DNA of 64,000 bases from CAIVAT01 sp964387205 (GCA_964387205.1 CAYLVY010000002.1:25018-89017); one strand, 5' to 3'. Counted from the first letter of the stretch, positions 15,947 to 26,045 are shown. Numbers and translations: made by a program. Notes: a model not told the origin generated them from the sequence alone.

Positions 15947-18037
15947 TTATCGTACAATGATGAATTTCTCAACACTGGTTTGTTTGCCATCTGTCAGTCT
16001 GCATAAATAATGGCCGGCGGGCAGGTGGCCCAGATCAGATGAAAACACTCCTTGTCCGGAGCCCCGATTGAAAACAGCCGAGTATGCTTCCTTCCCCATG
16101 TTGTTCATCACACTGATCCGAATATTCCCGGAGAAGTGGTGATTCGGTTCAACCCGCAGCTGACCGTGGCATGGAATAGGTGACAGGCGCATGGAGGGTA
16201 TGTCCGGAGCCGATGCCATGCCAACAGGATCAGCCATTGTCCATACTTTCAAAACCGGATCACCCAGGACGTTGCAGTCATACATACACCACCGTTGGGC
16301 CCCCGGCTCGAATTCTCCGGGCAGATTGCTCCATGGGGCGGTCATGATCTTGGACATGCTGTGGGCAGCTCCGAGTTCACGGATGGCCGAATCGGCATCC
16401 GGATGGTATACTGCGCTGATGAACTCCCGGTGGAGATGAGCGGAGGGGCCTTCCGTCTGCCCCTGGTTAAACCAGCCGTAACGGCTGTTAAAAATGCCGC
16501 CGGCAAGGAAATTGTCAATGGAAACCGCCTTCTCGGCAATACAGTCCTCCTCGTCAAAAGCCCCGCAAATACAACCATGGGTGTACATCAGTTGAAAATT
16601 CTGATCCACTCCGTTCACCTTGGAAAAATTGCTGTTGTTGATATCCCAGGTATAGAGGCGCATCATGTAATTGGAGTTGGAGTGTCCCGAATGGTGAATA
16701 AAACTCTTCCCGGCATTGATTCCTGAGATTACCTGACCCGACGACCAGTTAAATCCCGGTGTGTCATACAAACGGGTAATATTATTATCAGCTGATGGCA
16801 TTCCATAGGTAAAATACCCGTTATCACTATGGTCATCGATCAGCAGTTCAAGGTAATCGGCTCCCCAGGTCATGGGATCATCATACAGAAATTCCGAAAC
16901 GAGATAGGGTTTGTTCATCTCCCATTCGCCGGGATTGGTCTGATAGTTGACAGATTTGTTCACCATATTCTCCAACTCGGCCACAGTGCTGAACGACATC
17001 CTTCCGACCGAAATATCCGGCAGCAGGTCGTCTTCGCCCGGCTCGCCCCATTTCCAGTCATTGTCGTCGTTCCAGGTGCCATCGAGTGCAGCATAATAGA
17101 GGTCAGCGGGAATATTGCTGTCTTCATATCCGGAACCAGATACCACGTAGCAGTAGAATCCCCTGTAGGGTACATGGGCGATATCGCCTCCCAGGATCAC
17201 GTGCTCAATTCCGCTAACCTGATATTCGTTGATGATATGGTTGCGGATCTTTTCCTGCAGGTCGGAACCGGTACCGGAGGCATTGATGCTCTCCACAGAG
17301 GTAATCTGAGAGGTCAGTCCCCTGGAATTATAGTATTCGGTCAATGGTTGAAATCCTTCCTCAAAAAGAAATGAGGTGATAATAAGTATCTGATAATCTG
17401 ACCGGACAGATGTTCTGGCCGGATATTGCTCCATCATCTCCGGGTTCTGGGCGAGCCTGGCCACTTTGGACCTGACATTTCCGGTAGTCTGCAGGTTTTT
17501 CAGCGCCAGTTCAGCCTTCACATCAGGACGGGTAATGATGGTAACCGTCACTTCCCTGTAGTAGTATACCTCCCCGGTAGCCGGACGGTAAACAACCGGT
17601 GTAAAAGTCGACAGGGCGAAACCGAACCCGTTGAGAAAATGGGTACTGAGATTTCCCTCCATCACCCCGGGATAAAGCTGAGCCGAACGGTAAACGTCCT
17701 CCTTCTTCACGAAAACCCCGTCATGGCCCCGGGAGATTGGGCTGACATATTGCCTGGGGTAAAGAGCATAATGCCCGGGAACGGTCGTGAACCCTTCTCC
17801 CCTGATCTCTATAGAAACCGCTGTTTCACCCGGTGGCAGCAGCAAAGCCACGGAATGATAAGGCAGCGATGGTTCACCTGTCAGTCCGGACTGAAGGGTA
17901 TTTCCAAACCTGATCGTTTGATAATGATCCAGCGCAGCAATGGATGGCTCTGTAAAAGCATAGCGCCGTGTAACTTCTCCTGCCCGAAGAGAGAAAACTG
18001 CAATCAGGCAAAACAGCAAAAGCGATATTTTTTTCAT
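15947..18037 (-). CDS. gingipain-like C25 protease with T9SS tail
   Basis: 696 residues with a signal peptide (MKKISLLLFCLIAVFSLRAG). A propeptide-like region (to about 210) precedes the C25 domain starting at SDYQILIITSFLFEEGFQPL. The catalytic pair is His452 in HHSGHSNSN and Cys489 in YTHGCICGAFDEEDC. The end (IRISVMNNMGKEAYSAVF, PAGHYLCRL) is a T9SS sorting domain, and no PKD domains are present. It is a separate gene from the larger C25 protease downstream, since each has its own signal peptide and a -7 element. Products of this family mature other T9SS cargo or digest proteins outside the cell. Confidence 0.85.
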   Translation of the reverse strand: MKKISLLLFCLIAVFSLRAGEVTRRYAFTEPSIAALDHYQTIRFGNTLQSGLTGEPSLPYHSVALLLPPGETAVSIEIRGEGFTTVPGHYALYPRQYVSPISRGHDGVFVKKEDVYRSAQLYPGVMEGNLSTHFLNGFGFALSTFTPVVYRPATGEVYYYREVTVTIITRPDVKAELALKNLQTTGNVRSKVARLAQNPEMMEQYPARTSVRSDYQILIITSFLFEEGFQPLTEYYNSRGLTSQITSVESINASGTGSDLQEKIRNHIINEYQVSGIEHVILGGDIAHVPYRGFYCYVVSGSGYEDSNIPADLYYAALDGTWNDDNDWKWGEPGEDDLLPDISVGRMSFSTVAELENMVNKSVNYQTNPGEWEMNKPYLVSEFLYDDPMTWGADYLELLIDDHSDNGYFTYGMPSADNNITRLYDTPGFNWSSGQVISGINAGKSFIHHSGHSNSNYMMRLYTWDINNSNFSKVNGVDQNFQLMYTHGCICGAFDEEDCIAEKAVSIDNFLAGGIFNSRYGWFNQGQTEGPSAHLHREFISAVYHPDADSAIRELGAAHSMSKIMTAPWSNLPGEFEPGAQRWCMYDCNVLGDPVLKVWTMADPVGMASAPDIPSMRLSPIPCHGQLRVEPNHHFSGNIRISVMNNMGKEAYSAVFNRGSGQGVFSSDLGHLPAGHYLCRLTDGKQTSVEKFIIVR

Positions 18038-18054
18038 GAATCAGAAATTAAGAT

Positions 18055-18063
18055 ACAAATTTA
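18055..18063 (-). promoter_or_regulatory. -7 element of the second C25 gene
   Basis: TAAATTTGT on the minus strand fits TAnnTTTGY, 17 bases before the ATG at 18037. It has nearly the same sequence as the element of the neighbouring C25 gene. No clear -33 was found. Confidence 0.42.
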
Positions 18064-18163
18064 CGATACTAATCGATCAGGATGACACATTTACCGATAA
18101 AAATCGTGTCGGATGATAACCCCTGTTACAGAATCCATTCACGGAACCAACACCGGGAAAAGG

Positions 18164-20524
18164 TTAAGGTTTTCCTTTATTGCTGATAACCTCAAATCGC
18201 ACGGTGATCGATTCCCCATACTGGTCGGTCAGGCTGAGCCGGTGGGGCCCCCGCGGCGGAGAGAATGCCAGTTGATGATGCTGCTTCGTGGTACCGGCAA
18301 ACCGGTCGTCGAGATGCCAGTATACCACGGCCGAGGGATTCCTGTGGGCTGCCCTGAACACCGTGCTTCCCGGTTTTCCGTTGAGTTCCACCGGTATATA
18401 CAACACACTGTTGTGACGCGGATAGATCAGCTCCATGTTCTTACGTCCACCGGAAGGCTGACAACCGGGAAGAAACGGTGGCAATGCTTTATAAAACGGG
18501 TTTCGGTTCCTGAAATACCATTCCTGGACAGGAGGAAGGACAAACCAGGCGACGTGGTGCATCGAAGAGGGAGAGGCACAATCGGAGGTTACCTGCCATC
18601 TTCCGGTTGAATCCAGGTGAACGATCTGATGATACGGACACGGATCGGTCTTCAGTCCGGCTTTGGGTATCCCGATGGTATCGGTTGTTTCACAAAGATC
18701 AGAGGCACGGTGACCGCTATGCCGGCAAACCGGGATCCGGACCAGGGAGTGTTCAGGCACTTTGAACCAGGTGGTTGGTGGCAGGGAACGGAAGACATCA
18801 AATAAAACGGGTGCTGCCATAGTGATTCCGGTAAGGCCCGGTCTGCCTTCCCCCGATGCATTCCCCACCCACACTCCCACCACAAACTCAGGGGTGACCC
18901 CGATTGCCCACGCATCGCGGTTTCCGAAACTTGTTCCGGTCTTCCAGGCAATCCTGCTCGCCGCGGAAAATTGTCGCCACATCATTTCATCACCTGGTCG
19001 TACTACCTCCACCATTGCTTCAAAGGTCAGGAAAAGCGAACCCGGATCGAACGGGAAGGAGGTACCGGCAAGTGTCGGATGGCGGTGTATATGATCCGGG
19101 ATATAGGTAAGCCAGGCAGTCTGCCGTCCCGGGGCCGGAGATTCACTGGCCGTATTCAGTTTCCCTGCCAGCACAGCGTATATGGAGGTCATATCCCAAA
19201 GTGTTGCCTCGGCGCCGCCCAGGATGACAGATAAACCATAATGTCCGGGAGGTTTTTTCAGGGTACTGACGCCCAATCGCTTCAGCAAATGATAGAACTG
19301 GGGATAGGTATAGGTCTGAAGCATTTTAACGGCCGGAATATTGAGCGATCTTGCCAGCGCCTGGCTGGCAGAAACCGCCCCGTCGTAAGTAAGGTTATAG
19401 TTTTCCGGTACGAAACCACCAATTTGGGTCGGCACATCGGGGATCAGGGTATGGGGCAGGATGAGCCCCTCGTTCAGCATGGCGGCATAAAGGATAGGTT
19501 TCAGGATGCTGCCGGTACTTCTTGGTGACCTCGTAATATCCACTTCCTGGCCATGTTCCCGGCTGTCCGGATTCGGAATATTGCCATGGATGGCCAGAAC
19601 CTGCATGGTGTGGACATCTGCAACGATCACCGCTGCATTCCATATCCCGTTGGCATTCCAGAAGGAACGATGGTTGTCTAATATTTCCGCTGTCCTTGCC
19701 TGCAATCCCTCATCAATGGTTGAAACCATCATAGACCCTTTCCATCCCTCCGGTATGGATCGTGATAGCAGGTGGGGCGCCAGACGGGGCAGAGGAAATG
19801 GCTTACCGGGAATGGGTTCGCATTTGGCAAGAGAGCAGGTGGAGGCGTCAATTACACCCCTTTGGTGAAGGCGGTCCAACAGCCGGTTTCGTTTTTCAAG
19901 AAGAAGATGACGGTTTCGGCCGGGGTGGATCAGGGCGGGACTGTTGGGAAGTACCGCCAATGTGGCGGCTGCCCCCCAGGAGAGGTGGCGGGGACTTACC
20001 CCGAAATAGCGCCAGGAAGCCGCTTCCAGCCCCACCACATTGCCTCCGAACGGAGCATGCGCAGCGTACAGTTGCAGTATTTCCTTTTTAGAATGAGTAA
20101 GTTCCAGCCGCCAGGCGAGATAAAGTTCCGCTGCTTTCTCTTTCAGTGTTCTCGGACGTCCTTTTCTCGCCAACCGGATCACCTGCATGGTCAGGGTACT
20201 TCCGCCGCTGATAATCCTGTCTGCCCTTACATTTTGAGCAGCCGCCCTGACCAGTGCAATAGGATTGAACCCGGAATGGAGCCAAAACCAGCGGTCTTCA
20301 TAATGAATGATCGCCTCGCTGAATTTATCCGGTATACCCTGCCGACCGGGAAAGCGCCATTGCTGGTCATCAGCCAGACGGGCCCCGAGCAATGCACCGT
20401 TCCGCCCGGTCAGAACGGTGGAAAAGGGATCGTTGAAGAGTGGACGGGGAAGTGAAAACCAGATCACGATCATCGAAATGATCACGAAAGGCAGAAGGAT
20501 CAGATATGGGAACCGTTCACGCAC
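18164..20524 (-). CDS. pbpC: penicillin-binding protein 1C
   Basis: 786 residues: a membrane anchor (YLILLPFVIISMIVIWF), a GT51 domain (Glu76 in YEDRWFWLHSGF, ISGGSTLTMQVIRLAR), a transpeptidase domain (SxxK 339-342 SILK, SLN 393-395, KTG 528-530), then the PBP1C C-terminal domain from about 695 (MELIYPRHNSVLYIP). It polymerises and cross-links peptidoglycan. PBP1C is usually beside an alpha-2-macroglobulin gene; here that gene is 8 kb away. The GTG start at 20524 overlaps the stop of the upstream hybrid kinase by 8 bases, so it is translated as the last gene of a signalling operon. Confidence 0.92.
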   Translation of the reverse strand: MRERFPYLILLPFVIISMIVIWFSLPRPLFNDPFSTVLTGRNGALLGARLADDQQWRFPGRQGIPDKFSEAIIHYEDRWFWLHSGFNPIALVRAAAQNVRADRIISGGSTLTMQVIRLARKGRPRTLKEKAAELYLAWRLELTHSKKEILQLYAAHAPFGGNVVGLEAASWRYFGVSPRHLSWGAAATLAVLPNSPALIHPGRNRHLLLEKRNRLLDRLHQRGVIDASTCSLAKCEPIPGKPFPLPRLAPHLLSRSIPEGWKGSMMVSTIDEGLQARTAEILDNHRSFWNANGIWNAAVIVADVHTMQVLAIHGNIPNPDSREHGQEVDITRSPRSTGSILKPILYAAMLNEGLILPHTLIPDVPTQIGGFVPENYNLTYDGAVSASQALARSLNIPAVKMLQTYTYPQFYHLLKRLGVSTLKKPPGHYGLSVILGGAEATLWDMTSIYAVLAGKLNTASESPAPGRQTAWLTYIPDHIHRHPTLAGTSFPFDPGSLFLTFEAMVEVVRPGDEMMWRQFSAASRIAWKTGTSFGNRDAWAIGVTPEFVVGVWVGNASGEGRPGLTGITMAAPVLFDVFRSLPPTTWFKVPEHSLVRIPVCRHSGHRASDLCETTDTIGIPKAGLKTDPCPYHQIVHLDSTGRWQVTSDCASPSSMHHVAWFVLPPVQEWYFRNRNPFYKALPPFLPGCQPSGGRKNMELIYPRHNSVLYIPVELNGKPGSTVFRAAHRNPSAVVYWHLDDRFAGTTKQHHQLAFSPPRGPHRLSLTDQYGESITVRFEVISNKGKP

Positions 20525-22136
20525 TCAGGATGTCGTCGAGCATGCGAAGCAGGTCAGTACGGGTAAAAGGTTTGGGAAGAAAAGCAGTAAATCCCCGTGT
20601 AAGAAAATTTTGCTTGTCAGAGGCCTGGTCATAACCCGTGACCGCGATGATCGGGACATTTCCGTAACCCTGCATCTCCCGGATTTGCTTCATGGCTTCC
20701 ACCCCGTCTATGCCCGGTCCAAGATTAATATCCATCAGCACAGCATCATAATGGGTTTCCGATGCTTTCTTCAGGGCCGTTTCACCATCAAAAGCACGAT
20801 CAAGCCGATAATGNNNNNNNNNNTAATGACGGCGCAGGTAAAGTGTCATCAGTTCCATGTTGTAACTATTGTCCTCCACCATCAGTACCAATGGCATATC
20901 CCTTCTCATATCGGTACCGGAAGGCGCCTGTTCACCGGCCACTGACGGATCATGTTCAAAGCCTGGTTCGGCAGTTTTTGACTGCAACACTTTCACCGGA
21001 AAATGGACCCTGAATTCCGTTCCTCCCCCGCTCCTTGGATGCATCGATATTCTTCCTCCCAGCCTGTCCAGTATCTTTTTACATAAGGCCAAACCTATTC
21101 CCAACCCTTCAAAGGAACGCCCGTAACCGGCACTGATCTGAAAAAACTCTTCAAAAACTTTGCCTTGCTGCGTTTCCGGTATACCAATTCCGGTATCCGT
21201 TACCCGGATCAGCCCATATGACTGCTGGCCATCATTTTCCTCATCCACATAGACATCAACGGCTCCCTGTGAAGTGAATTTCAGGGCATTATCCACAAGA
21301 TTGGAAATGATCAGGTTGGCAAAGGCTTTATTGAAACTCGCATGCACATTATCGGAGATGTGGCTCGTCAGGGCAATCTTTTTCCGGCCCGCGGAATCCT
21401 TATACTCATCGAGAATCTGCCCGGTCAGGTCGCTCAGGTCGATATCCTCCACGTCAGGCAGTGTATTATCGGCTTCAAACTGAGCGAGGACTACGATGCC
21501 GTTCAGTGTTTTAAGCAGCCGGTTTCCTGACACGTAGATATAGTTGGCCTGTTCCCTGAACTCCTGCGAGGGAAGGGTCTCCCGGAGGATCTGACTGAAA
21601 CCCAGGATGCTGTTCATCGGGGTTCGGAATTCATGGTTGAGGTTGGCCAACAGGGATGATTTCAGTCGCGATGATTCCTGTGCCTGTTCGTGGGCAATAG
21701 TAAGTTCATCCACCATTTTTTGCAACTTTTCCAGCAATAACTGGTTCTCCTTCAGCAGTTTGATCTTATCGATCGCACTGTCGAGGATGGCCTTCATCGC
21801 CGTTTCGCTATATGGTTTGGAGAAATAGTAGGAGATCATGCTCCCGTTGATGGAGCGGATAACCGCATCGATATCGGAATAACCCGTCACCAGCATTCTG
21901 ACCGTATCGGGATATTCAATCCTGATCCGTTGTAAAAAATCAACTCCGGTAACTCCGGGCATCCGCTGGTCTGAAATCACGATATGGATTTCGTTGTTCT
22001 TCATAACCTCATAACCCTCTTCCGCCGATGAGGCGGTAAAAACCTGGTAGAAATCACGAAAAACACTTTTAAAGGCCAGGAGGCTGGCAGGTTCATCGTC
22101 GATGAACAGGACTTTGAATTTTTTACGCTCTTCCAT
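20517..22136 (-). CDS. REC-histidine kinase-REC hybrid protein
   Basis: About 539 residues. An N-terminal receiver (KVLFIDDEPASLLAF, acceptor Asp in VISDQRMPG) resembles those of RpfG/HD-GYP-type regulators. A coiled coil leads to HisKA (SLLANLNHEFRTPMNSILGF) and HATPase (NLVDNALKFT, DTGIGIP, GLGIGLALCKK), then a second receiver (LVLMVEDNSYNMELM, VLMDINLGPG, LPKPF). There is no membrane segment. A 10-N gap at 20814-20823 lies in the second receiver. Start 22136 (MEERKKFK) overlaps the upstream kinase gene by 14 bases. It likely passes phosphate between the upstream kinases and an output not seen here. Confidence 0.85.
   Translation of the reverse strand: MEERKKFKVLFIDDEPASLLAFKSVFRDFYQVFTASSAEEGYEVMKNNEIHIVISDQRMPGVTGVDFLQRIRIEYPDTVRMLVTGYSDIDAVIRSINGSMISYYFSKPYSETAMKAILDSAIDKIKLLKENQLLLEKLQKMVDELTIAHEQAQESSRLKSSLLANLNHEFRTPMNSILGFSQILRETLPSQEFREQANYIYVSGNRLLKTLNGIVVLAQFEADNTLPDVEDIDLSDLTGQILDEYKDSAGRKKIALTSHISDNVHASFNKAFANLIISNLVDNALKFTSQGAVDVYVDEENDGQQSYGLIRVTDTGIGIPETQQGKVFEEFFQISAGYGRSFEGLGIGLALCKKILDRLGGRISMHPRSGGGTEFRVHFPVKVLQSKTAEPGFEHDPSVAGEQAPSGTDMRRDMPLVLMVEDNSYNMELMTLYLRRHXXXXHYRLDRAFDGETALKKASETHYDAVLMDINLGPGIDGVEAMKQIREMQGYGNVPIIAVTGYDQASDKQNFLTRGFTAFLPKPFTRTDLLRMLDDILSA
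20814..20823. other. 10-N gap between apparently overlapping contig ends
   Basis: On the minus strand, CATTA ends the left flank and CATTA begins the right flank. Deleting the Ns and one CATTA (15 bases, five codons) restores a receiver of normal length, reading RRHYRLDRAFDG. The gap is therefore probably artificial. Confidence 0.7.
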
Positions 22137-23391
22137 TAGTTGAACAATTGATGGGTAAGACAATGCGGAAAATGGCACCGGAAGGGGTCAGGTTGCCGGC
22201 CTCGAGTTGGCCGCCATGTTCCTTGATGATATTGGTTGAAATGGATAGCCCGAGTCCTAATCCTTTTCCCACCGGTTTGGTAGTAAAGAAAGGATCGAAA
22301 ATTTTTTTCAGCAAATCTTCGGGGATTCCTTCCCCGGTATCTTCTATTTCTATGGTTACATAACGGTTATGGTTGATTTCGGCAACCCCTGTCCGGATGC
22401 GGATAAAGTCTCCGGTTCCCGGAAGTGGTTTTGCTTCGATGGCATCGATTGCATTGCTGATGAGGTTCATGAATACCTGGCTGATCTTGGCCGGAAAGCA
22501 GGGTACCAGATCGATCTGCCCGTATTCCCTGATCACATTGAAACGATTGTTCATCCGGGGCTGGAGCAGTAAAAGTGTCGAATCGATGTTTTCATGAATA
22601 TCAATACTTTTGCTGTCGGTTTCATCCAGGCGCGAAAAGAGCCGCAGGCTCCTGACAATGTTGGATATTCGGGTAGCGCCGGTCAGGATATTTTCGGTCA
22701 GCAAGGTCAACTCCTCCAGGCGATCACTGAATTCATATTCCGTTTTATATTCCTGTAATCCGGTCAGGGCATTCGGATCCAGACTGGCTAACACCGTTTC
22801 GTATTGCTCCTGCAGGCCCAGGAAGAACCGAATATTGTTCTTCAATCCGATCGCCGAAGTCTGGATGAAGGAGATGGGGTTATTGATCTCGTGGGCAACA
22901 CCGGCTGTTAACACCCCGAGTGAGGCCATTTTTTCCGAATTGACGAGCTGACTTTGAGCCTCTTTCAGTTGATTCAACGCCACATTGAGTTCCGTGTTGC
23001 GTTCTTCCAGCATTCGCTGATACCGACGGAGGGCAAGGTGCGTACGAACCCTGGCCAGGGATTCCTGGAACTGGATAGGTTTCGTGATGTAATCGACACC
23101 TCCTGCCTCAAATGCAGTAACCTTGTCGAATGTTTCAGTCAGTGCGCTGATGAAAATAACCGGGATATTGCGAAGTTTTTCCGTCTGTTTCATTGCCCTG
23201 CAAACGTCGTAACCGTTCATTTCCGGCATATTCACGTCGAGCAGCACAATATCCGGCGGTTCATTCTCCGCTGCCCTGATTCCCATCATCCCGTTAGGAA
23301 CTGCCCTGACCTTGTATCCCTCCTTCTGAAACAGGCGGATCAGGATTTCCAGGTTGGCAGGGGTATCATCAATAACGAGGATATTTTCCAT
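22123..23391 (-). CDS. response-regulator/histidine kinase protein
   Basis: 422 residues: a receiver (ENILVIDDTPANLEIL, acceptor Asp in DIVLLDVNMPEMNGYD, conserved Lys in YITKPI), a coiled coil (about 125-165), HisKA with GVAHEINNPISFIQ, and HATPase (NLISNAIDAIE, DTGEGIPEDL, GLGLGLSISTNII). The HEINNP form of the H box is typical of NtrB/ZraS-like kinases. It is soluble. It lies between the CHASE8 hybrid kinase and the REC-kinase-REC gene on one transcript; its receiver probably takes phosphate from the membrane kinase. Confidence 0.88.
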   Translation of the reverse strand: MENILVIDDTPANLEILIRLFQKEGYKVRAVPNGMMGIRAAENEPPDIVLLDVNMPEMNGYDVCRAMKQTEKLRNIPVIFISALTETFDKVTAFEAGGVDYITKPIQFQESLARVRTHLALRRYQRMLEERNTELNVALNQLKEAQSQLVNSEKMASLGVLTAGVAHEINNPISFIQTSAIGLKNNIRFFLGLQEQYETVLASLDPNALTGLQEYKTEYEFSDRLEELTLLTENILTGATRISNIVRSLRLFSRLDETDSKSIDIHENIDSTLLLLQPRMNNRFNVIREYGQIDLVPCFPAKISQVFMNLISNAIDAIEAKPLPGTGDFIRIRTGVAEINHNRYVTIEIEDTGEGIPEDLLKKIFDPFFTTKPVGKGLGLGLSISTNIIKEHGGQLEAGNLTPSGAIFRIVLPINCSTNGRA

Positions 23392-23417
23392 GAGGAATAA
23401 AAGTAATTATGAGTCCT

Positions 23418-25937
23418 TTACACATTAAACAGTCTGTTCAGATAGTCAAAATCGAAATTCTTCAGGAGGTTCAACAGCGCCTCTTTAACCATCGGATCTT
23501 TCACCTGAAGGGTGGAAAACTCCTCCTCTATCACCTGGATATCACCATTCAGTAAAGCTTTTCGGGTACGCTCTGCCATTTCAGGCGGAAGTGCTGCAAT
23601 CACCCCGGCGGTAAGAATATCAGCGGCGACTGTTCCGGAACTTTCTTTCTTTTCACTCCGGTAGATGAACCTGATGCCCATCCGATCGGTGATCTTCTGG
23701 TAAATATCCTCTTCACGGAAAGGTTTCATGATAAATTCATCCGCACCTGATTCGAAGATATTGTGTTTATCCTCCTCAAAAACACTGGCGGTGATCGAAA
23801 AAATCATGACTTCCTTTCCGCCCGGCATCTGCCTGATGGTGCGGATCGCGTCATATCCGTCCATGACCGGCATGACCATATCCATCAGGATCAGGTCCGG
23901 ATGCCAGTGCTCGAACATCTCCACCGCTTCCTCGCCGTTGGTGGCATCGCCGATAAGAAATCCAACCGGTGTCAGCATCCTGGTCAACAGTTTCCGGTTG
24001 GGCTCCTTATCGTCCACTACGAGGACCTTGATCACCCCCTGGCCCGGCTCCATGCCGATCACGGTGGCATGCCTCATCCGGTGTTCAGCAGGCGCCTCAC
24101 TACATTCCATGGTCTCTACAAAAAAATGAAAACCGGAACCCTTCCCGGGGATGCTGGTCACCTCTATGTCGCCATTCATCATCTGGACATATTCCTTGCA
24201 GATGGCCAGCCCAAGCCCTGTTCCGGAGTGGGAGCTGACCCCGCTTCGGGTCTGTTCAAAATATACAAAGACTTTGTCCATCTCTTCCGTGGCGATCCCT
24301 ACGCCGGTATCCTCAACCTCCATATTGAGGATCAGTTTATCCGGCGGTGCATCGATCGTCCAGACCCTTACAGTAATTCCTCCTTCGGAAGTAAACTTCA
24401 CGGCGTTACCCAGGAGGTTGATCAGCACCTGACGGATTTTACCCTCGTCACCAAAGAGATAATCCGGAATCTCCTCAGAAACCCGGCTATGAAGGTACAA
24501 TTTCTTTTCATCGGTTTTCGTCCGGAAGAGGTTGATGATATCGCCTATCATTCCCCGGATATTGAAAGCATTATTATTCAGAGCGATACGACCCGCCTCT
24601 ATTTTGGACATCTCCAATACATTGTTGATCAGCGCCAGCAGATGTTCCCCTGATGAATTGATGATCGAAACGTTTTCATGCTGGTCGGGACGAAGGCTTT
24701 CATCCTTTGACATCAACTGGGCAAAACCGAGGATGGCATTCAGGGGGGTCCTTATCTCATGCGACATGTTGGCCAGAAAAACGCTCTTGGCTTTATTGGC
24801 AAAAACAGCCGCCTCTTTTTCCACCTGAAGTTTTTCGATGCGCTTTTGTTCCGATATATCCTCAAAAATCCCCACTCCGCCTATCACTTTCTGCTCCTCT
24901 GAAAAGAGGGGTGTATAGATCGCCCGGATGTAGGTACTCATTCCACTGGTGGTGGAGGTGTACAAACCCGTGTAAACAGAGTGGGTCCCATCCAGGGAAG
25001 ATAGGAATGCCTGGCGCATCTCCTCATCCTCAATGGTCTGATGAAGGTTTTTTCCCAACAGTGTTTCCCGTTTAAGGTCAAACAACAACTCATGCCCCTT
25101 GTTGAGGGTGGTGATGACCCCGTCATGATCGTAATGCATAAAGCCGAATGGTGCATTGTCGAGGATCAGGTTCAACTTTTCGTTGGTCAGCCGCATCTCC
25201 TGTCCGGCTTTTCTGGATATAACTTCCCGAAGATTGATCTGTTCCAGCATTTCGTTGAAACGGTCAAAGAGCGTTCCGATCTCGTCGCTTCCAACCTTTT
25301 CAATCCGGAGTTGGAAATTTCCCTCCCGGGAGATCCGGTTGGTAAATTCCGACAGCATGAGAACAGGGCCTGAAATATAACTCTGCAGCCAATTGGTCAG
25401 AAAGTAACTGACCAGCAATATCAACGCCATCACCCCGGCCATCAGCAGGATATAACTCCGGGTCTGAGTCCTCAGGGTCTCCAGGGATGTCACCAATACC
25501 AATGTGCCATAGTTGAATTTTTTATGGCTGACAGGCTCGGCTGTCAGCAGGTACTGAGCATAAAATCCTTCCTTCTGCTGAAGGGGATCGGCACCATCGG
25601 ATAGCAAGGTTTCGACCGATGCATAACGCGCCACCACCGAATCATGCTCGTTGTAAAGGATTGCTTCGGTTATCGACGGTATCGCCCTGATCTTCATAAG
25701 CATTTCACCGGCGCCCTGATAATCGCCAAAAGCCAGCGGGGTGATGCAGTAGTCGGAAATAAGCCGGGCGTATAGCCTGGCACTGCTCTTCATATCGCTT
25801 CGATAATCCCTTATCCCCCAGAAAATAACCAGGATAAATGTCACGGTCAAAACCGGAACCAGCACGGTCAACACTAAAATGATCAGTTTATTCTTGATTG
25901 ACAAGGTATTCATCCATCTGACCATCTTACCCATCAT
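23418..25937 (-). CDS. CHASE8-HAMP-PAS hybrid histidine kinase with receiver
   Basis: 839 residues. A first membrane helix (about 17-41) and a second (about 160-181) bracket a periplasmic domain with ITPLAFGDYQGAGEMLMKI and ITEAILYNEHD, the pattern of CHASE8 domains known from YfiN (TpbB). Then come HAMP (to about 235), PAS (about 250-365), HisKA (FLANMSHEIRTPLNAILGF), HATPase (LLGNAVKFTSE, GTGLGLAICKE), a receiver (KVLVVDDKEPNRKLL, LILMDMVMPVMDG, FIMKPF), and a helical tail like those found after receivers in other hybrids. It is divergent from the TonB receptor and YfiR genes; YfiR is the known periplasmic repressor of a CHASE8 protein in Pseudomonas. Confidence 0.85.
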   Translation of the reverse strand: MMGKMVRWMNTLSIKNKLIILVLTVLVPVLTVTFILVIFWGIRDYRSDMKSSARLYARLISDYCITPLAFGDYQGAGEMLMKIRAIPSITEAILYNEHDSVVARYASVETLLSDGADPLQQKEGFYAQYLLTAEPVSHKKFNYGTLVLVTSLETLRTQTRSYILLMAGVMALILLVSYFLTNWLQSYISGPVLMLSEFTNRISREGNFQLRIEKVGSDEIGTLFDRFNEMLEQINLREVISRKAGQEMRLTNEKLNLILDNAPFGFMHYDHDGVITTLNKGHELLFDLKRETLLGKNLHQTIEDEEMRQAFLSSLDGTHSVYTGLYTSTTSGMSTYIRAIYTPLFSEEQKVIGGVGIFEDISEQKRIEKLQVEKEAAVFANKAKSVFLANMSHEIRTPLNAILGFAQLMSKDESLRPDQHENVSIINSSGEHLLALINNVLEMSKIEAGRIALNNNAFNIRGMIGDIINLFRTKTDEKKLYLHSRVSEEIPDYLFGDEGKIRQVLINLLGNAVKFTSEGGITVRVWTIDAPPDKLILNMEVEDTGVGIATEEMDKVFVYFEQTRSGVSSHSGTGLGLAICKEYVQMMNGDIEVTSIPGKGSGFHFFVETMECSEAPAEHRMRHATVIGMEPGQGVIKVLVVDDKEPNRKLLTRMLTPVGFLIGDATNGEEAVEMFEHWHPDLILMDMVMPVMDGYDAIRTIRQMPGGKEVMIFSITASVFEEDKHNIFESGADEFIMKPFREEDIYQKITDRMGIRFIYRSEKKESSGTVAADILTAGVIAALPPEMAERTRKALLNGDIQVIEEEFSTLQVKDPMVKEALLNLLKNFDFDYLNRLFNV

Positions 25938-26045
25938 CGCAGTGTTGAATCATCCATTTTCCGTCAGCTATATTCAGTGCATTAAAATTATACAATAAAA
26001 ATCGAAAGTAATCTTTTTTATTACTTTTAGAGAAAAATATTCAGT

